Shown here piece by piece: positions 14,103-26,569 of a stretch of DNA of 64,000 nucleotides; the stretch's first letter is position 1, and each line of letters opens with the position of its first letter. The translations under genes were made by a program, and so were the position numbers. A model generated the notes under the pieces. It was given only the letters and a program-made list of their open reading frames with translations, ran no database searches and was not told the origin of the DNA. This stretch comes from Chiridota heheva (lineage: Eukaryota; Echinodermata; Holothuroidea; Apodida; Chiridotidae). The stretch covers positions 601,501 through 665,500 of the forward strand of contig JAIGNY010000077.1 of assembly GCA_020152595.1 (NCBI GenBank). Reading direction: 5' to 3'.

Positions 14103-14924
14103 TTAATAGTGCCCCAATATCAGTATGAGGAGGAATTGGTATATTGGTAAGTTTCCAATCTGTATTTCATTTTTTCTGTATTCAGCTACATGTCAAATTA
14201 ACCAGAGCATCACTAATGCTGCAGCTCAACAACAGAGAAAGTAATTCTGATTAGTATTCTAACGGATATTATACAATCTATGACTTTTGTTACCTTGTGA
14301 CAAAAAATGGCTCTTCTTGCATAAAACAGTGTATTGGGAAAGGGTACGTGAGACTGTGGGTGCCTCAGACGCCTCATCATTTAAATGATTGTGATTTTAT
14401 CTGTTTAACTTTGGCAGATGTTATTTTAAAGAGTAACAATACATGAATTTTAAGCAATGATTCCCTATCCCACAGTGCCCTAGCTTTACTGTTGACTCGC
14501 ACCGCCTCTCCTCGCCCCTTTGTGGTCTGCACTACCCCTTATCAGTAAAAATAAAGTTTAAAAAATAATATTTTTAATTTAAACAAATTCTTTAAAAACT
14601 TAATAATTATACTCATAAATGAAATACCTTACATGAGTACAGAACAAAAATTATAGCATAGCGTAGCTAAAATCCCAGTGCTTCACCAGGGACTTAGGAC
14701 TTAAGGGGGCTCCTGGACCCCACACCAAAAAGGCACAGTGCTTCACGTGCGCATTAATGTGCCCCTCAACAAATCTAGCACCTGCTCCTTTTAAATCAAG
14801 CTAGGGGTCTGCCCCAACCCTGTTCCTTCCCACTCCAACATGTTTATTGCTTATGAATTTTGGAAAAACTACTTGGCATAAATATCTTGGTGTTAGCTCT
14901 CCACATTATGTCTACTAACTGTGG

Positions 14925-15180
14925 TGTAGCTGTCTACAGACCACGAGGCCCTGGGTTCAAGCCTGGGTTGGGTAGACACACCAGTGCACCACAACTGGTT
15001 ATCAAAGGCCGTGGACATTGACTTGGTTGTCGATATTATGTCTGTCCGTACGCCGTACCTGTGTTCTCGTCCGGGTTGTATTAAGCGTTCGTGATAACAT
15101 TGTTACTATCATAACCTAATACGCAGGTGACGACCCCGTCATTGTAATTGTGTGTTCACTCATCGTCGTCGTCGTCTCCA
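14925..15180 (+). mobile_element. tRNA-derived SINE-like fragment
   Basis: Has tgtggtgtagctg (A-box-like) and gggttcaagcctggg (B box) about 40 bp apart, a unique body, and a cgtcgtcgtcgtc tail at 15165-15177. The spacing is short for a tRNA head, so it is degraded or rearranged. Sequence 14240-14925 and 15180-15690 holds nothing recognisable. Confidence 0.45.
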
Positions 15181-15693
15181 CATTACTGAATATTTTAGAG
15201 TCTCAAAAAAATTCCACAATTAATAACACACTGTTAACACCATACTGAACTCTATGGAACCATAAGAATGGAACATGATACCTGAAATTAGAAATGAAAT
15301 AATTACATGGATATTTTATGAAACTTGATATTGTGTGAGATAAGTGCTTTGAGCACACTCTTACAATGCTTTATAATTGATGTGTTCCTCTTGAAAGAAT
15401 TCAACAAAATTTGAGTACAAAATGTTAGTTTCATGTTTCATATTTTTGCAGAAAGAGAAGTTTTCTCATTTTTAGATCAACATCCCATAAGGAATTTGAG
15501 CTTATGTGATGTCTGACTTAAGAGCCAGGTTCTCGCCTGAATACTTTTGGATTTTTGCAGCGTTTATCATATCCTATGCGTCTTTTTAATATATTTTGCG
15601 GTGTTGCTATGTTTGCCTTAACAGGATCGATATGTTGATGCAATAACAATTCATATTGTTGCATAGTTTTACGAATTCTGCATTCCAAATTCA

Positions 15694-16140
15694 CTAAAAA
15701 TGTTTCAAATATTCGGATTTCACTCGGCGCAATTCGAAGAAATTTAGCATATATACTGTAATAACATTGGCTCGGGAAATACCACCGATCATCTTTGATT
15801 GAAAGAAAATTATGTTTTCATTGACTGGAGCGTTAAAATACCATTTGGCACATAAGTTAATCGAGTTTGATATCCCGTTTAAGATGTCTCTCAAGGTGTA
15901 GTCCAATTGAGGAATAGCTTTTGTAGTTGACAACTCATTTGTGCTATAAATTTGGTTTAAAAAACATATTAAAAGCCAAGAATGGCTAAGTAGCTTGAAT
16001 ATTAAAGTTATTTCAACCATATAAAGCGATTGAGTCTCTGGATGTAAAATCACCAGTGTTAATAACTCACTGACAAAAACAGGTTTGAAAATCAGCATGG
16101 GTCCCTGTCGCATGACTTGACTTGCAGTAATCTTATCCAC
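15694..16140 (-). CDS. Open reading frame of unknown status (about 140 codons)
   Basis: Uninterrupted minus-strand frame in AT-rich intron DNA. The extreme 5' codon is GTG; the first ATG is nine codons in. The predicted product has two hydrophobic stretches (around LLTLVILHP and LLSHSWLLICFL). No family recognised. A short piece (near 15900-15950) resembles sequence around 28330-28360, so it may belong to a dispersed repeat. Length is only modestly beyond chance for this composition. Confidence 0.2.
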   Translation of the reverse strand: MDKITASQVMRQGPMLIFKPVFVSELLTLVILHPETQSLYMVEITLIFKLLSHSWLLICFLNQIYSTNELSTTKAIPQLDYTLRDILNGISNSINLCAKWYFNAPVNENIIFFQSKMIGGISRANVITVYMLNFFELRRVKSEYLKHF

Positions 16141-16284
16141 AATAACTTGTTTTTTGTTTGCAAGACTACAGACTGTATTGTCTTTTCAAAGATATTCTTA
16201 GAGTGGGGTGGGTGGGGTGGATGGGGTGGGGGTGCCAATAAATCTTTGACTTGTTATAAATTCCCCCTCCCCCCGAGTAAATTT

Positions 16285-16515
16285 TGCTTTCTTTTCCGAA
16301 ATTTTTGCTTCATTTCCGGACAATTTTCTTTGATTTCCAGAACATTTTTGTGAAATTTTCTTCAATTTTCAGGTAGTTTTCTTTAATTTGCTTATTTTTG
16401 GAAAATTGTACTCACTTTCAGAAAATTTTGGCCAATTTTGGGGGGAATTTCTTTCATTTCCAGACAAATTACTTCGATTATAGGAACATTTTCTTCCATT
16501 TTCAGGAAAATCACC
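16285..16515. repeat. Degenerate TTTCCGGAAAATTTTC-type repeat
   Basis: Irregular ~24-bp reiterations of catttccggacaattttctt and decayed forms. Similar text occurs at 33690-33750. It abuts a MITE A fragment. Confidence 0.5.
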
Positions 16516-16527
16516 GTTATCTCTGAT

Positions 16528-16625
16528 GGGTATCGTAAAGGACTCGGGGGTCAAGTAAATCCATCTTATATCAAAGAGGACTTCAAAAGAAAGTTTCAAG
16601 TTAGAGATCGTTTTAGTTAATTTTG
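16528..16625. mobile_element. MITE family A, left-arm fragment
   Basis: Reads taaaggactcgggggtcaag, then atccatcttatatcaaagag and gacttcaaaagaaa, matching the A-family arm; no right arm follows. Confidence 0.55.
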
Positions 16626-16999
16626 TTATAATGATTGCCACTTGGAAGTGTATTGGTGGGATGATAGGCCTAGATGTTATTGTTGATTAATTGTGATTCA
16701 TTGATTGCGATAATTAATCATTTGCTCAGAATGGCTAATACATTATCAATAATTAAAATCATGTCTTGTTGCAAGGATGTAAAATCCATCTTGATTTCAT
16801 TCAAAAGTATTTTGCTGTTGGTATGTCTGTTTATAATTTCGATTCTACTTAGAAGCAAACATTGGTAATAAAATTTGCATCATATAGAGATGTTGAGGCT
16901 TAACCTTTTAGGCTGACTTTCAAAACAGTTTTTACATATTCAAACGATATTAAAGCTCCCATACGCAGTGGGGCAACTAGACTCCTGCAGGCCCATTGG

Positions 17000-17760
17000 G
17001 ATTTTGGCCTCTGCAACAATGTCGGAACCACGGTGGCAAGGGGGGTGGGGGTGGGGCACTGCCCCTGGCCCAAGATTAAGTGAGCAGAAGGTGCCGTTTT
17101 GAAATTGCACGGACATGGGCAGGAGGTGCCCTTTTGAAAGTTTTGGGCGGATCAGTCTGGAACCTGAAGGCTTCCGTTTAAAACTTATTTGATGTTATTT
17201 TGGTCTTTCTTAATGCTTGAAAATTAATAGATATCCACTCACTCACAAATACTACATAATACACAAGAGCTTGACACACATACATAGTATTCATTTGACA
17301 TAATTAAAGCATAACATTTTACCAGAGGCATCGACACAGTGGGCCATGGTGGGAGAAGGAATGCCCTCAATAATTTTTTAAGCAGCAATTTTCAAAAGTA
17401 TCTACTTGTTCGCCCGATGGGTAATTGTCAACATTGGTCCTGGCTCCCCAATTTTTGAACCTAAGTTGGAATTTGCCCACTGAAAGTGGGGGAAGTCAAA
17501 AGCGACAAGCAAAAGCTGTCAACTGACAAGAGTGCCCCTTTTTAAAATGAAAAGTGTCCGCAATTACTGTAAAAAAATGCACATGCTCTCGCCCGCTTCC
17601 CAAAGTTCCTTTTGACACCCCTGGCGCTTTGGGTCCCATAACAAAAATATTGCAGAATTAGAGGCTATACTCAAATCGATTTTGCCCAAGGCCTGTAAAG
17701 TTTTCCCCACCCTTCTGGGCATTCCAAAAGCGTTTTTTTGCGCCACTGCTAATCAAACTT
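17000..17760 (+). repeat. Dispersed repeat R, copy 1
   Basis: Shares many blocks, in reverse complement, with 27120-27880: cactcactcacaaatacta, aattaaagcataacatttta, ccctcaataattttttaagc, acattggtcctggctcccca and tgcccactgaaagtggggga. No coding potential recognised; the termini are unclear. Sequence 16640-16990 holds nothing recognisable. Confidence 0.7.
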
Positions 17761-18295
17761 GCATTCTTTTCCTAACAACCCAAGCCTACGCAATAAAACT
17801 CTCTACCAACAAAAACAAGTCTTATACTCACCCCCCATAACATATATTGAGCTACTACATCATTGATGTTCTAGCATCACAACGATATTAAAGCTCCCAC
17901 TTGCAATTCCCCCCAAAATCAAACATGTATTTCTTTCCAAACAACCCCAGCTTACTCGAATGAACAACCCACCAACAAAAAATGCTTAAAGAGGGAGGCT
18001 CGTCTCATTAGAATATGGTAAAATTAGGGATGTGATATTTAGACGTCACTTCCGGTTGTGGACGCAAGATCCGATCCACTGTCTGTTTGAACATCCAGAC
18101 GCTAGCATGTACGTTGTGTGTGCCGAGTTACATACACATCACATTACGTTACTGTGACGAGAATGTTTTTTTTTTCAACGCGTTTATCAGAAAGAAAAAG
18201 CGAAAGTGAAATATTAGTATTATAATACTACAATAATAGTCACCAAATGAAAATTACTGAGAACAAGAAGAAGATAAAAGCATAAGTGCAATAAA

Positions 18296-18378
18296 CATTC
18301 TTCCGGGGCTCGAACTCACAACTATTTAAAAAAAAAAACATTCCATCGCCGTAACCAACTGGGCTAACTCATGCTAGC
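18296..18378 (-). mobile_element. tRNA-like SINE head, minus strand
   Basis: Reverse complement reads tgagttagcccagttggtta (A box), then gtgagttcgagccccgg (B box). An A-rich insertion lies in the variable position. It resembles a tRNA with a long variable region but is embedded in repeat-like sequence, so a SINE or pseudo-tRNA is likelier than a functional gene. Flanks 17760-18290 and 18380-19310 hold nothing else recognisable. Confidence 0.45.
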
Positions 18379-19317
18379 CTTCAGAGCGTTTTAAATAACT
18401 ATATACCTTGCAATACGAGACAACGAATCGCGCAGCAAAATTTAAACCAATTAAAAAATTTGAAAGGAATTCTAAATATTGTGCACATATGACAATTTCG
18501 CCTCTTTAACCACTCCAAAATATGCTGAGCTACCACATCCATCATTAGTGTTGTAGTTCTTTCCATTTTCTAAGGAGGCCCTTACATTCAACATGTAGTT
18601 ATAAACAACTTTTAGAAAACATCAAACTATGCCGTTTTGAAAAAGCTTATTCCAATATGTTGTAATGACATGTAAGATACCACTCAGCCATCATATTTGT
18701 GTAACATTAATGTGTCTGCTGTTTGTTTAGGTTGTAAACTGGTGGTAAATGGTGACAATGCTAGTTTCCACTTGCAAAATAATTCTTAAACCTTTTTCAT
18801 TCTTTTGACACTTGTAACATGACAAATTGGGTAAGCCTATGTATCGCTATTTAACGACAATCTGTTATTGCTTTTATCATATTATTTGAAAGAAACTGAT
18901 GAGAAATAGTATGCTCACTTTCAAAATCGTATTTCTACCCAAATTTTGCGATATGAAAATGATAAAAGAACGTGGAACTTCATATACTCCTTCCGAAGAC
19001 TTTTTTCCTTCTTTCAGAAATTCTGCTTCGACAAATCAAAACATAAAATCGTATCCGTTAGAGCCTCCAATTTCACAAACACCCCAGGGGCTATGATTAC
19101 AGGGGGCCACTTCTAATAAAAGTATATTTTTGTAAAATTTGTATGTGTTTTCCCCATTGACTTTTTGAAATTTGTTTGCTTGCATACGATGGAAGGAAAT
19201 TTATGTAAAAGCAGACCGCGTGATGTCAGTTCTACTGTATTATTTAAAATCTGCAGAAATTGGCCAAAACTAACGCCCTTACTTTTAAGCCGCCAGCTCC
19301 TTTAACTAAATTCTATT

Positions 19318-19946
19318 CCAATAGAGGGATTTCATCACATGACTCTAACTCAACTGGACTCCATTTTGCAGGGCAGTGACGTCGTTGTGTTTCACGTGTC
19401 TTCACAGAGCTTAGTAACATCACACATACAACAAACATACTACATGCTAACCAACCAGTACCAGTTCAGCAAATTTTACTAATTGCAGTTTTTTTTTTGC
19501 TCGCTTCCAATTTTGCTTCATATTTCCTTTAGTTTTATATATTCACACAGTATACAAAAAGTAAGTTTAATGTTAATGCCAGCTGATTGTTCGTTACACT
19601 CAGACAAAGCCTTCCATACCTTATATAAAGTGCTTGCTACATATCCTAGTGTGAACCATACGTTGAAAGCCAACGCATCATACAGCAGAAACCCACTTCG
19701 AACATTGATGAAGATCAGATGGAAATCGAGAAAATGTTTTTCTTATTCCACCACACACATCAATTACTGCAAACAGCAAGATTTCGGCATAATTATCTTA
19801 CAAAAATAATCTTATATACCAACATACAAATGATGAAGGTCTAATTAAGTGTACAGCAGACAACAGTTTTCCTGCCCGACAAAATGGCAATGTAAACAAA
19901 GTCATGTGACCTTATGACGTCAGCTGAAACACCCTTATAAGGCCCA
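19318..19946. mobile_element. Putative non-autonomous DNA element with imperfect inverted ends
   Basis: Left region has cacatgact, ccattttgcagggcag and gacgtc. The right region, reverse complemented, has gacgtcataaggtcacatga and ccattttgtcgggcagg. Matches are imperfect and target duplications are not seen. An internal open frame (19483-19809) shows no domain. Confidence 0.35.
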
Positions 19947-20052
19947 GCTGCACTATTGTAATGTATTGTGAGATAATTGGTATGCATATGAGCAACACTG
20001 AATTGTGAGTGGGGAGAGGGGCCAACACTGAATTGGGAGTGGCAAGTATAGT

Positions 20053-21465
20053 CTATAGCATCAAACCTTCACTATCAAGGACAGAGCATGCCAAAAGAAT
20101 GCATGAACTGCCCTCAGCAGTTATTAATTTAATTCCTTGATCGAATGCTAAATACTTGCCTAATTAATGGTCAAAACAGTCACGTAGGCAGATAACAATG
20201 CCACCAAGAGTACTAAGATGCAAATTTGAAGGAAAAAGTAATAATTTGGTGGAAGGATTGGAAAAATTCCCCATAAGCAAGTATATTTTATAACTCAGCT
20301 ATCTATATACAATCATAACCCTTCACTGTCACAGACAGAGCATTAAAAAAGGTGGAAGGGGAAGGGGAAGGGGAGGGGAAGGGGAAGGGGGAGGGAAGGG
20401 GGCAGGGGAGGGGAAGGGGAGGGGAAGGGGAGGGGCAGGTGTTATGCATCCAAACATTATTTTTCTAAATGCAGAAGAAAATTATCTATAAATGTAACTT
20501 AAATGAGACATCTTTAAATGTGCTGAAATCATGTTAAGGCCAGGTATTGTGTCAACGTGGAGTTCAAAATATGCTACAATCCAATGATTCTGTTTGGTCA
20601 AAATGTTTACACAAATCACTGACCAGCCAATCAGTTACCGCCTCAAAAGTGATGTTTACTAGTATGTATAAGATTTTTTGGCTACGGCTCTCTTGAGAAG
20701 AGATTTTCTCGTTAAGAAGCTTGGCCGTCCGCACAATTGACGCACGGTATGGGACCAAGCGTATGAAAAAATGTTTCCAAGTGCATGTCTCATGCGTGTG
20801 TCATACATGAAGGTAATACACGCGTGTATTGCTGCTTACAATATTTTAGTCAAACCTGCACCTGATTGGTTGGGAAACAAAGGTTATTCCCCCTGCAGTT
20901 GATTGGTTGAAGTACTGAAGAAGTCACGTTTGACTAAACTCCGTTTGAAAAGGTCTATGGCAAGTAAAGCCTATAGCATCAAACCCTTCACTATCAAGGA
21001 CAGAGCATGCCAAAAGAATGTGTGAACTGCCCTCAGCAGTTATTAATTAGTTTCCTTGATCGAATGCTAAATACTTGCCTAATTAATGGTCAAAACAGTC
21101 ACGTAGGCAGATAACAATGCCCCCAAGAGTACTAAGATGCAAATTTGAAGAATAAAGTAATAATTTGGTAGAAGGATTGAAAAAATTCCCCATAAGCAAG
21201 TATATTTAAGAACTCTGCTATCTATATACAATCATAACCCTTCACTGTCACAGACAAAGCATTCAAAAAGAGTCAATGAATCCTCCTTAGCAACTGATTA
21301 ATTTGTTCCCCAAATTGCCAGTGGGCTAACTTTGCCTAATCAGTGATCAACATTACAACAAAGCTTGATAACAATTGCCTCCAAGAGTACAAAGATGCAA
21401 ATTTAAAGGATATAACCTAACAATTTTGTTAAGAAATTCACTATCAGCAAGTATTTTAGAACCAA
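20053..21465. repeat. Complex repeat, about 263-bp unit, left block
   Basis: Units share ttcactatcaaggacagagc, ctcagcagttattaatt, aatggtcaaaacagtcacgt, aggcagataacaatgcc, aagagtactaagatgcaaat and ccataagcaagtatat. Starts are near 20066, 20968 and 21235. The first two long copies (20053-20330 and 20953-21265) are highly similar. Confidence 0.85.
20345..20437. repeat. Purine-only GGGGAA tract
   Basis: About 90 bp of ggggaagggg and ggggaggggaag variants, almost entirely purine on one strand. It could in principle form triplex or G-quadruplex structures. It interrupts the first complex-repeat unit. Sequence 20440-20950 holds nothing recognisable. Confidence 0.9.
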
Positions 21466-24400
21466 TGCTATTTACTGTGTTTACCAACATACTCTGCATG
21501 TTATCTACTGTGTATACCAACATACCCTGCATGCTATCTACTGTATATACCAACATACCCTGCATGCTATCTACGGTATATACCAACATACCCTGCATGC
21601 TATCTACTGTATATACCAACATACCCTACATGCTATCTACTGTATATACCAACATACCCTGCATGCTATCTACTGTATATACCAACATACCCTGCATGCT
21701 ATCTACTGTATATACCAACATACCCTGCATGATATCTACTGTATATACCAACATACCCTGCATGCTATCTACTGTATATACCAACATACCCTGCATGCTA
21801 TCTACTGTATATACCAACATACCCTGCATGCTATCTACTGTGTATACCAACATACCCTGCATGCTATCTACTGTATATACCAACATACCCTGCATGCTAT
21901 CTACTGTATATACCAACATACCCTGCATGCTATCTACTGTATATACCAACATACCCTGCATGTTATCTACTGTATATACCAACATACCCTGCATGCTATC
22001 TACTGTATATACCAACATACAGTATCCTGCATGCTATCTACTGTATATACCAACATACCCTGCATGCTATCTACTGTATATACCAACATACCCTGCATGC
22101 TATCTACTGTATATACCAACATACCCTGCATGCTATCTACTGTATATACCAACATACCCTGCATGTTATCTACTGAACATACCAACATACCCTGCATGCT
22201 ATCTACTGTATATACCAACATACCCTGCATGCTATCTACTGTACATACCAACATACCCTGCATGCTATCTACTGTATATACCAACATACCCTGCATGCTA
22301 TCTACTGTATATACCAACATACCCTGCATGCTATCTACTGTATATACCAACATACCCTGCATGCTATCTACTGTACATACCAACATACAGTATCCTACAT
22401 GCTATCTACTGTATATACCAACATACAGTATCATGCATGTTATCTACTGTATATACCAACATACCCTGCATGTTATCTACTGTATATACCAACATACCTG
22501 CATGTTATCTACTGTATATACCAACATACCCTGCATGCTATCTACTATATATACCAACATACAGTACCCTGCATGCTATCTACTGTATATACCAACGTAC
22601 CCTGCATGCTATCTACTGTATATAACAACATACCCTGCATGCTATCTACTGTATATACAAACATACAGTATCCTGCATGCTATCTACTGTATATACCAAC
22701 ATACCCTGCATGCTATCTACTGTATATACCAACATACCCTGCATGCTATCTACTGTATATACCAACATATCCTGCATGCTATCTACTGTACATACCAACA
22801 TATCCTGCATGCTATCTACTGTATATACCAACATACCTGCATGTTATATACTGTATATACCAACATACCCTGCATGCTATCTACTGTATATACCAACATA
22901 CCCTGCATGCTATCTACTGTATCTACCAACGTACAGTATCCTGCATGTTATCTACTGTATATACCAACATACCCTGCATGTTATCTACTGTATATACCAA
23001 CATACCCTGCATGCTATCTACTGTATATACCAACATACCCTGCATGCTATCTACTGTATATACAAACATACCCTGCATGCTATCTACTGTATATACAAAC
23101 ATACAGTATCCTGCATGCTATCTACTGTATATACCAACATACCCTGCATGCCATCTACTGTATATACCAACATACCCTGCATGCTATCTAGTGTTTATAC
23201 CAAAATACCCTGCATGCTATCTACTGTATATACCAACATACAGTATCCTGCATGCTATCTACTGTATATACCAACATACCCTGCATGTTACCTACTGTAT
23301 ATACCAACAAACCCTGCATGCTATCTACTGTATATACCAACGTACCCTGCATGCTATCTACTGTATATACCAACGTACCCTGCATGCTATCTACTGTATA
23401 TACCAATGTACCCTGCATGCTATCTACTGTATATACCAATGTACCCTGCATGCTATCTACTGTACATACCAACATACAGTATACTGCATGCTATCTACTG
23501 TATATACCAACATACCTTGCATGCTATCTACTGTATATACCAACATACCCTGCATGTTATCTACTGTATATACCAACGTACCCTGCATGCTATCTACTGT
23601 ACATACCAACATACAGTATCCTGCATGCTATCTACTGTATATACCAACATACCCTGCATGCTATCTACTGTATATACCAACATACCCTGCATGCTGTTTA
23701 CTGTATATACCAACATACGCTGCATGTTATCTACTGTATATACCAACATACAGTATCCTGCATGCTATTTACTGTATATACCAACATACCCTGCATGCTA
23801 TCTACTGTATATACCAACATACCCTGCATGCTATCTACTGTATATACCAACGTACCCTGCATGCTATCTACTGTACATACCAACATACAGTATCCTGCAT
23901 GCTATCTACTGTATATACCAACATACCCTGCATGCTATCTACTGTATATACCAACATACCCTGCATGCTGTTTACTGTATATACCAACATACGCTGCATG
24001 TTATCTGCTGTATATACCAACATACAGTATCCTGCATGCTATCTACTGTATATACCAACATACCCTGCATGCTATCTACTGTACATACCGACATACCCTG
24101 CATGTTATCTACTGTATATACCAACATACTCTGCATGCTATCTACTGTATATACCAACAAACCCTGCATGCTATCTACTGTATATACTGTACCAACATAC
24201 AGTATCCTGTGTGTTATCTACTGTATATACCAACATACCCTGCATGCTATCTACTGTATATACCAACAACATACCCTGCATGCTATCTACTGTATATACC
24301 AACATACCCTGCATGCTATCTACTGTATATACCAACATACCCTGCATGCTATCTACTGTATATACCAACATACAGTATCCTGCATGCTATCTACTGTATA

Positions 24401-24715
24401 TACCAACATACCCTGCATGCTATCTACTGTACATACCAACATACAGTATCCTGCATGCTATCTACTGTATATACCAACATACCCTGCATGCTATCCACTG
24501 TATATACCAACATACCCTGCATGTTATCTACTGAACATACCAACATACCCTGCATGCTATTTACTGTATATACCAACATACCCTGCATGCTATCTACTGT
24601 ATATACCAACATACCCTGCATGCTATCTACTGTATATACAAACATACCCTGCATGCTATCTACTGTATATACAAACATACAGTACCCTGCATGCTATATA
24701 CTGTATAAACCAATA
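21466..24715. repeat. 33-bp minisatellite (about 97 copies) with 38-bp variants and a 274-bp higher-order repeat
   Basis: Basic unit: accctgcatgctatctactg followed by tatataccaacat. A 38-bp variant has an extra 5 bp (catacagtatcctgc in place of cataccctgc). From about 22 kb onward the 38-bp units recur every few copies. Rare variants (ctgttta at 23694 and 23968; caacgta at 23574 and 23848) repeat exactly 274 bp apart, equal to six 33-bp plus two 38-bp units. Frames stay open because 33 is a multiple of three; no protein is implied. Confidence 0.97.
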
Positions 24716-25440
24716 CATCCTGCACTGTTTTGGATGGACCCAACTGCACAAAGAGTATGTGAGTGGATTAATCCTCCTCAGCATACTTATTGATTTGTTC
24801 CCATGATGGGATGATAAATACTCACCTACAGTAATCAATTAGCAAAACAGTCACGTAGGCTGATAACAATGCCCTCAAGAGTACTAAAATACAAATTTGA
24901 AGGATAAAGTAATAATTTGGTGAAATGGCATGGGGAAATTCCCCAAGAGCAAGTAAGAATGTGTGAATCCACCTCAACACTTGGGTACTTTGTTCCCCTG
25001 ATTGCTGCTAAATACTCGCCTTATCAATGGTCAACATCCTAACAAAGCCTGGTATAAACAATACACACATACATGCATGCATGCATACACCCACACCCAC
25101 ATATACACACCTACCTACACACACACCCGCACACACACACCAGCACACACACACCCATGACATTAATATGAGACGCCTTTTTCCAGGAGTTACAAAGCAC
25201 CCTGAATATTGCAACACAGTCCAGATCAACATAATAATAAACAGGAGAAGTGAACAAAAGTTACACGTTATCATACAAATGTGTCTTGAGCAGTTTCTTA
25301 AATTGTCCAAGTGATGTTGCGTGGCGAATATTTGAGAGCATTGAGTGAGGGCAGCAGAAAATGCCCCCAAGAGTGCTAAGATGCAAAAATCGAAGTAACA
25401 ATTTGACTAAATTTTGGGGGAAAGTTTGGAGAAATAAATT
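24716..25440. repeat. Complex ~263-bp repeat, right block, with CA microsatellite
   Basis: Resumes the units of 20053-21465 after the minisatellite: aatcctcctcagca, gcaaaacagtcacgtaggct, gataacaatgccctcaagag, caagagcaagtaag. Another partial unit starts near 24960, and a last fragment (atgcccccaagagtgctaag) is at 25361. Confidence 0.8.
25058..25156. repeat. CA-rich microsatellite
   Basis: Irregular acacac, catgcatgcatg and cacacccacaccc runs, about 100 bp, inside the last complex-repeat unit. Confidence 0.9.
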
Positions 25441-25784
25441 TTCAAGAACAATTATGATAATAATTAATTCCAGGATGTGAAGACAGCAAATTAAAATGTA
25501 TTAATTAGTAGGTTGTATTGTTTTATACCACCAGTGCTTTTCAGGGATCTGATGCAAATTTCAAAGAAAAATTTGTTTGAAACACAAACAACTTGTTCAC
25601 TAAAATTACTAACTAATTTATTATGTCTCAGGTAATTGCATCTTGATCAAGTTCATTGACTCACAAATGAGTTTTTATAGCCTTATCTTGCTGGAGTTTT
25701 TTTTTCTTTTTCTTCTCCCTTTTAAAAGTTTATAAAAAGACATTTACTAAGGTTAAGCTGATTAATGCCATAGATTTTTATTTT

Positions 25785-25960
25785 ATTTTATATGATAGAG
25801 AACTTACAGAAACAAACTGGTGAAAAATTATGATGCTTACTTATTCCGTTCAGGAGTAACTGCATTTCACAGTTTTTTTTAAATGCGACATGGTGCAGTA
25901 TACAGATATCAACATTGTTTTTCCACCAAATTTTTTCTTTAAAACTTTCTCAAAGTTTAA
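25785..25960. mobile_element. MITE family B-related fragment
   Basis: tatatgatagagaacttaca, gaaacaaactggtgaaaaat, and later gatatcaacattgtttttcc and accaaattttttctttaaaa match the B-family arms in a shortened copy. Sequence 25445-25780 shows only a T-rich stretch. Confidence 0.5.
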
Positions 25961-26044
25961 TTATCCAGAACTTGAAAACTATGATACTGTACACTGCCAA
26001 AGAGCTACTGTAATTTCGGGCCTGTTCTGATTAAAATTGTTTAA

Positions 26045-26569
26045 GGATTATTTCAGTGGTCAAGCAAATTTAAAGAGGACAAACAAAGCTGTGAAGAAAG
26101 TTCAATATAATTGTTTTCTTTCGTTAAGGAGATATTCAAGTTTAAAGTTCTGTCTTATCTTTATAGAAATGACTGGTCTAGTAAGTCTAATAATGGAAGA
26201 TTGGCTTCCTCATCCTCACTTTCTTAACAATTGCTAATGTATTTTAAAGAAAATTTACTTTTTTTTCCCTCGCACTTTCTTCAGGTAATAAATTATAATT
26301 ACCCTTACTAGATCCTGTTTGACTACTTTCCGGACATATCTAATGGTTGTAAAGCCACAAAATCACAGAATGTTAGAATACATGAAGACTGAGGAATCTG
26401 AGGCTGTGATGTCACAACTAGTCTGATTTCAGTCATTTCTACACAAATGATACAAAACTTGAATATCTCCTAAACGGAATAAGATTTTTGAATGCTTTCT
26501 TTACCATTTTGGTTTTTTTGAAGTCCTCGTTCATATAAGATGGACTTGCTTGACCACTGAACAAATGCT
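26045..26569. mobile_element. Fold-back MITE family A, copy 2 (525 bp)
   Basis: TTAA at 26041-26044 and 26570-26573. The left arm begins GGATTATTTCAGTGGTCAAG; the right end reads cttgcttgaccactgaacaa. Shares ttaaggagatattcaagttt and gaggctgtgatgtcacaact with copy 1. A short deletion removes part of the left arm near 26070. Sequence 26580-27115 holds nothing recognisable. Confidence 0.8.

Noticed and set aside
19483..19809. 108-codon plus-strand frame as a gene
   Set aside because: Lies inside a likely inverted-repeat element, with no recognisable domain and no splice or start context.
21375..24806. Open frames up to ~711 codons repeating YTNIPCMLSTV or its frame-shifted forms
   Set aside because: The 33-bp satellite is a multiple of three with no stop in several frames on both strands. 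Frames shift wherever a 38-bp unit occurs, so there is no coherent protein.
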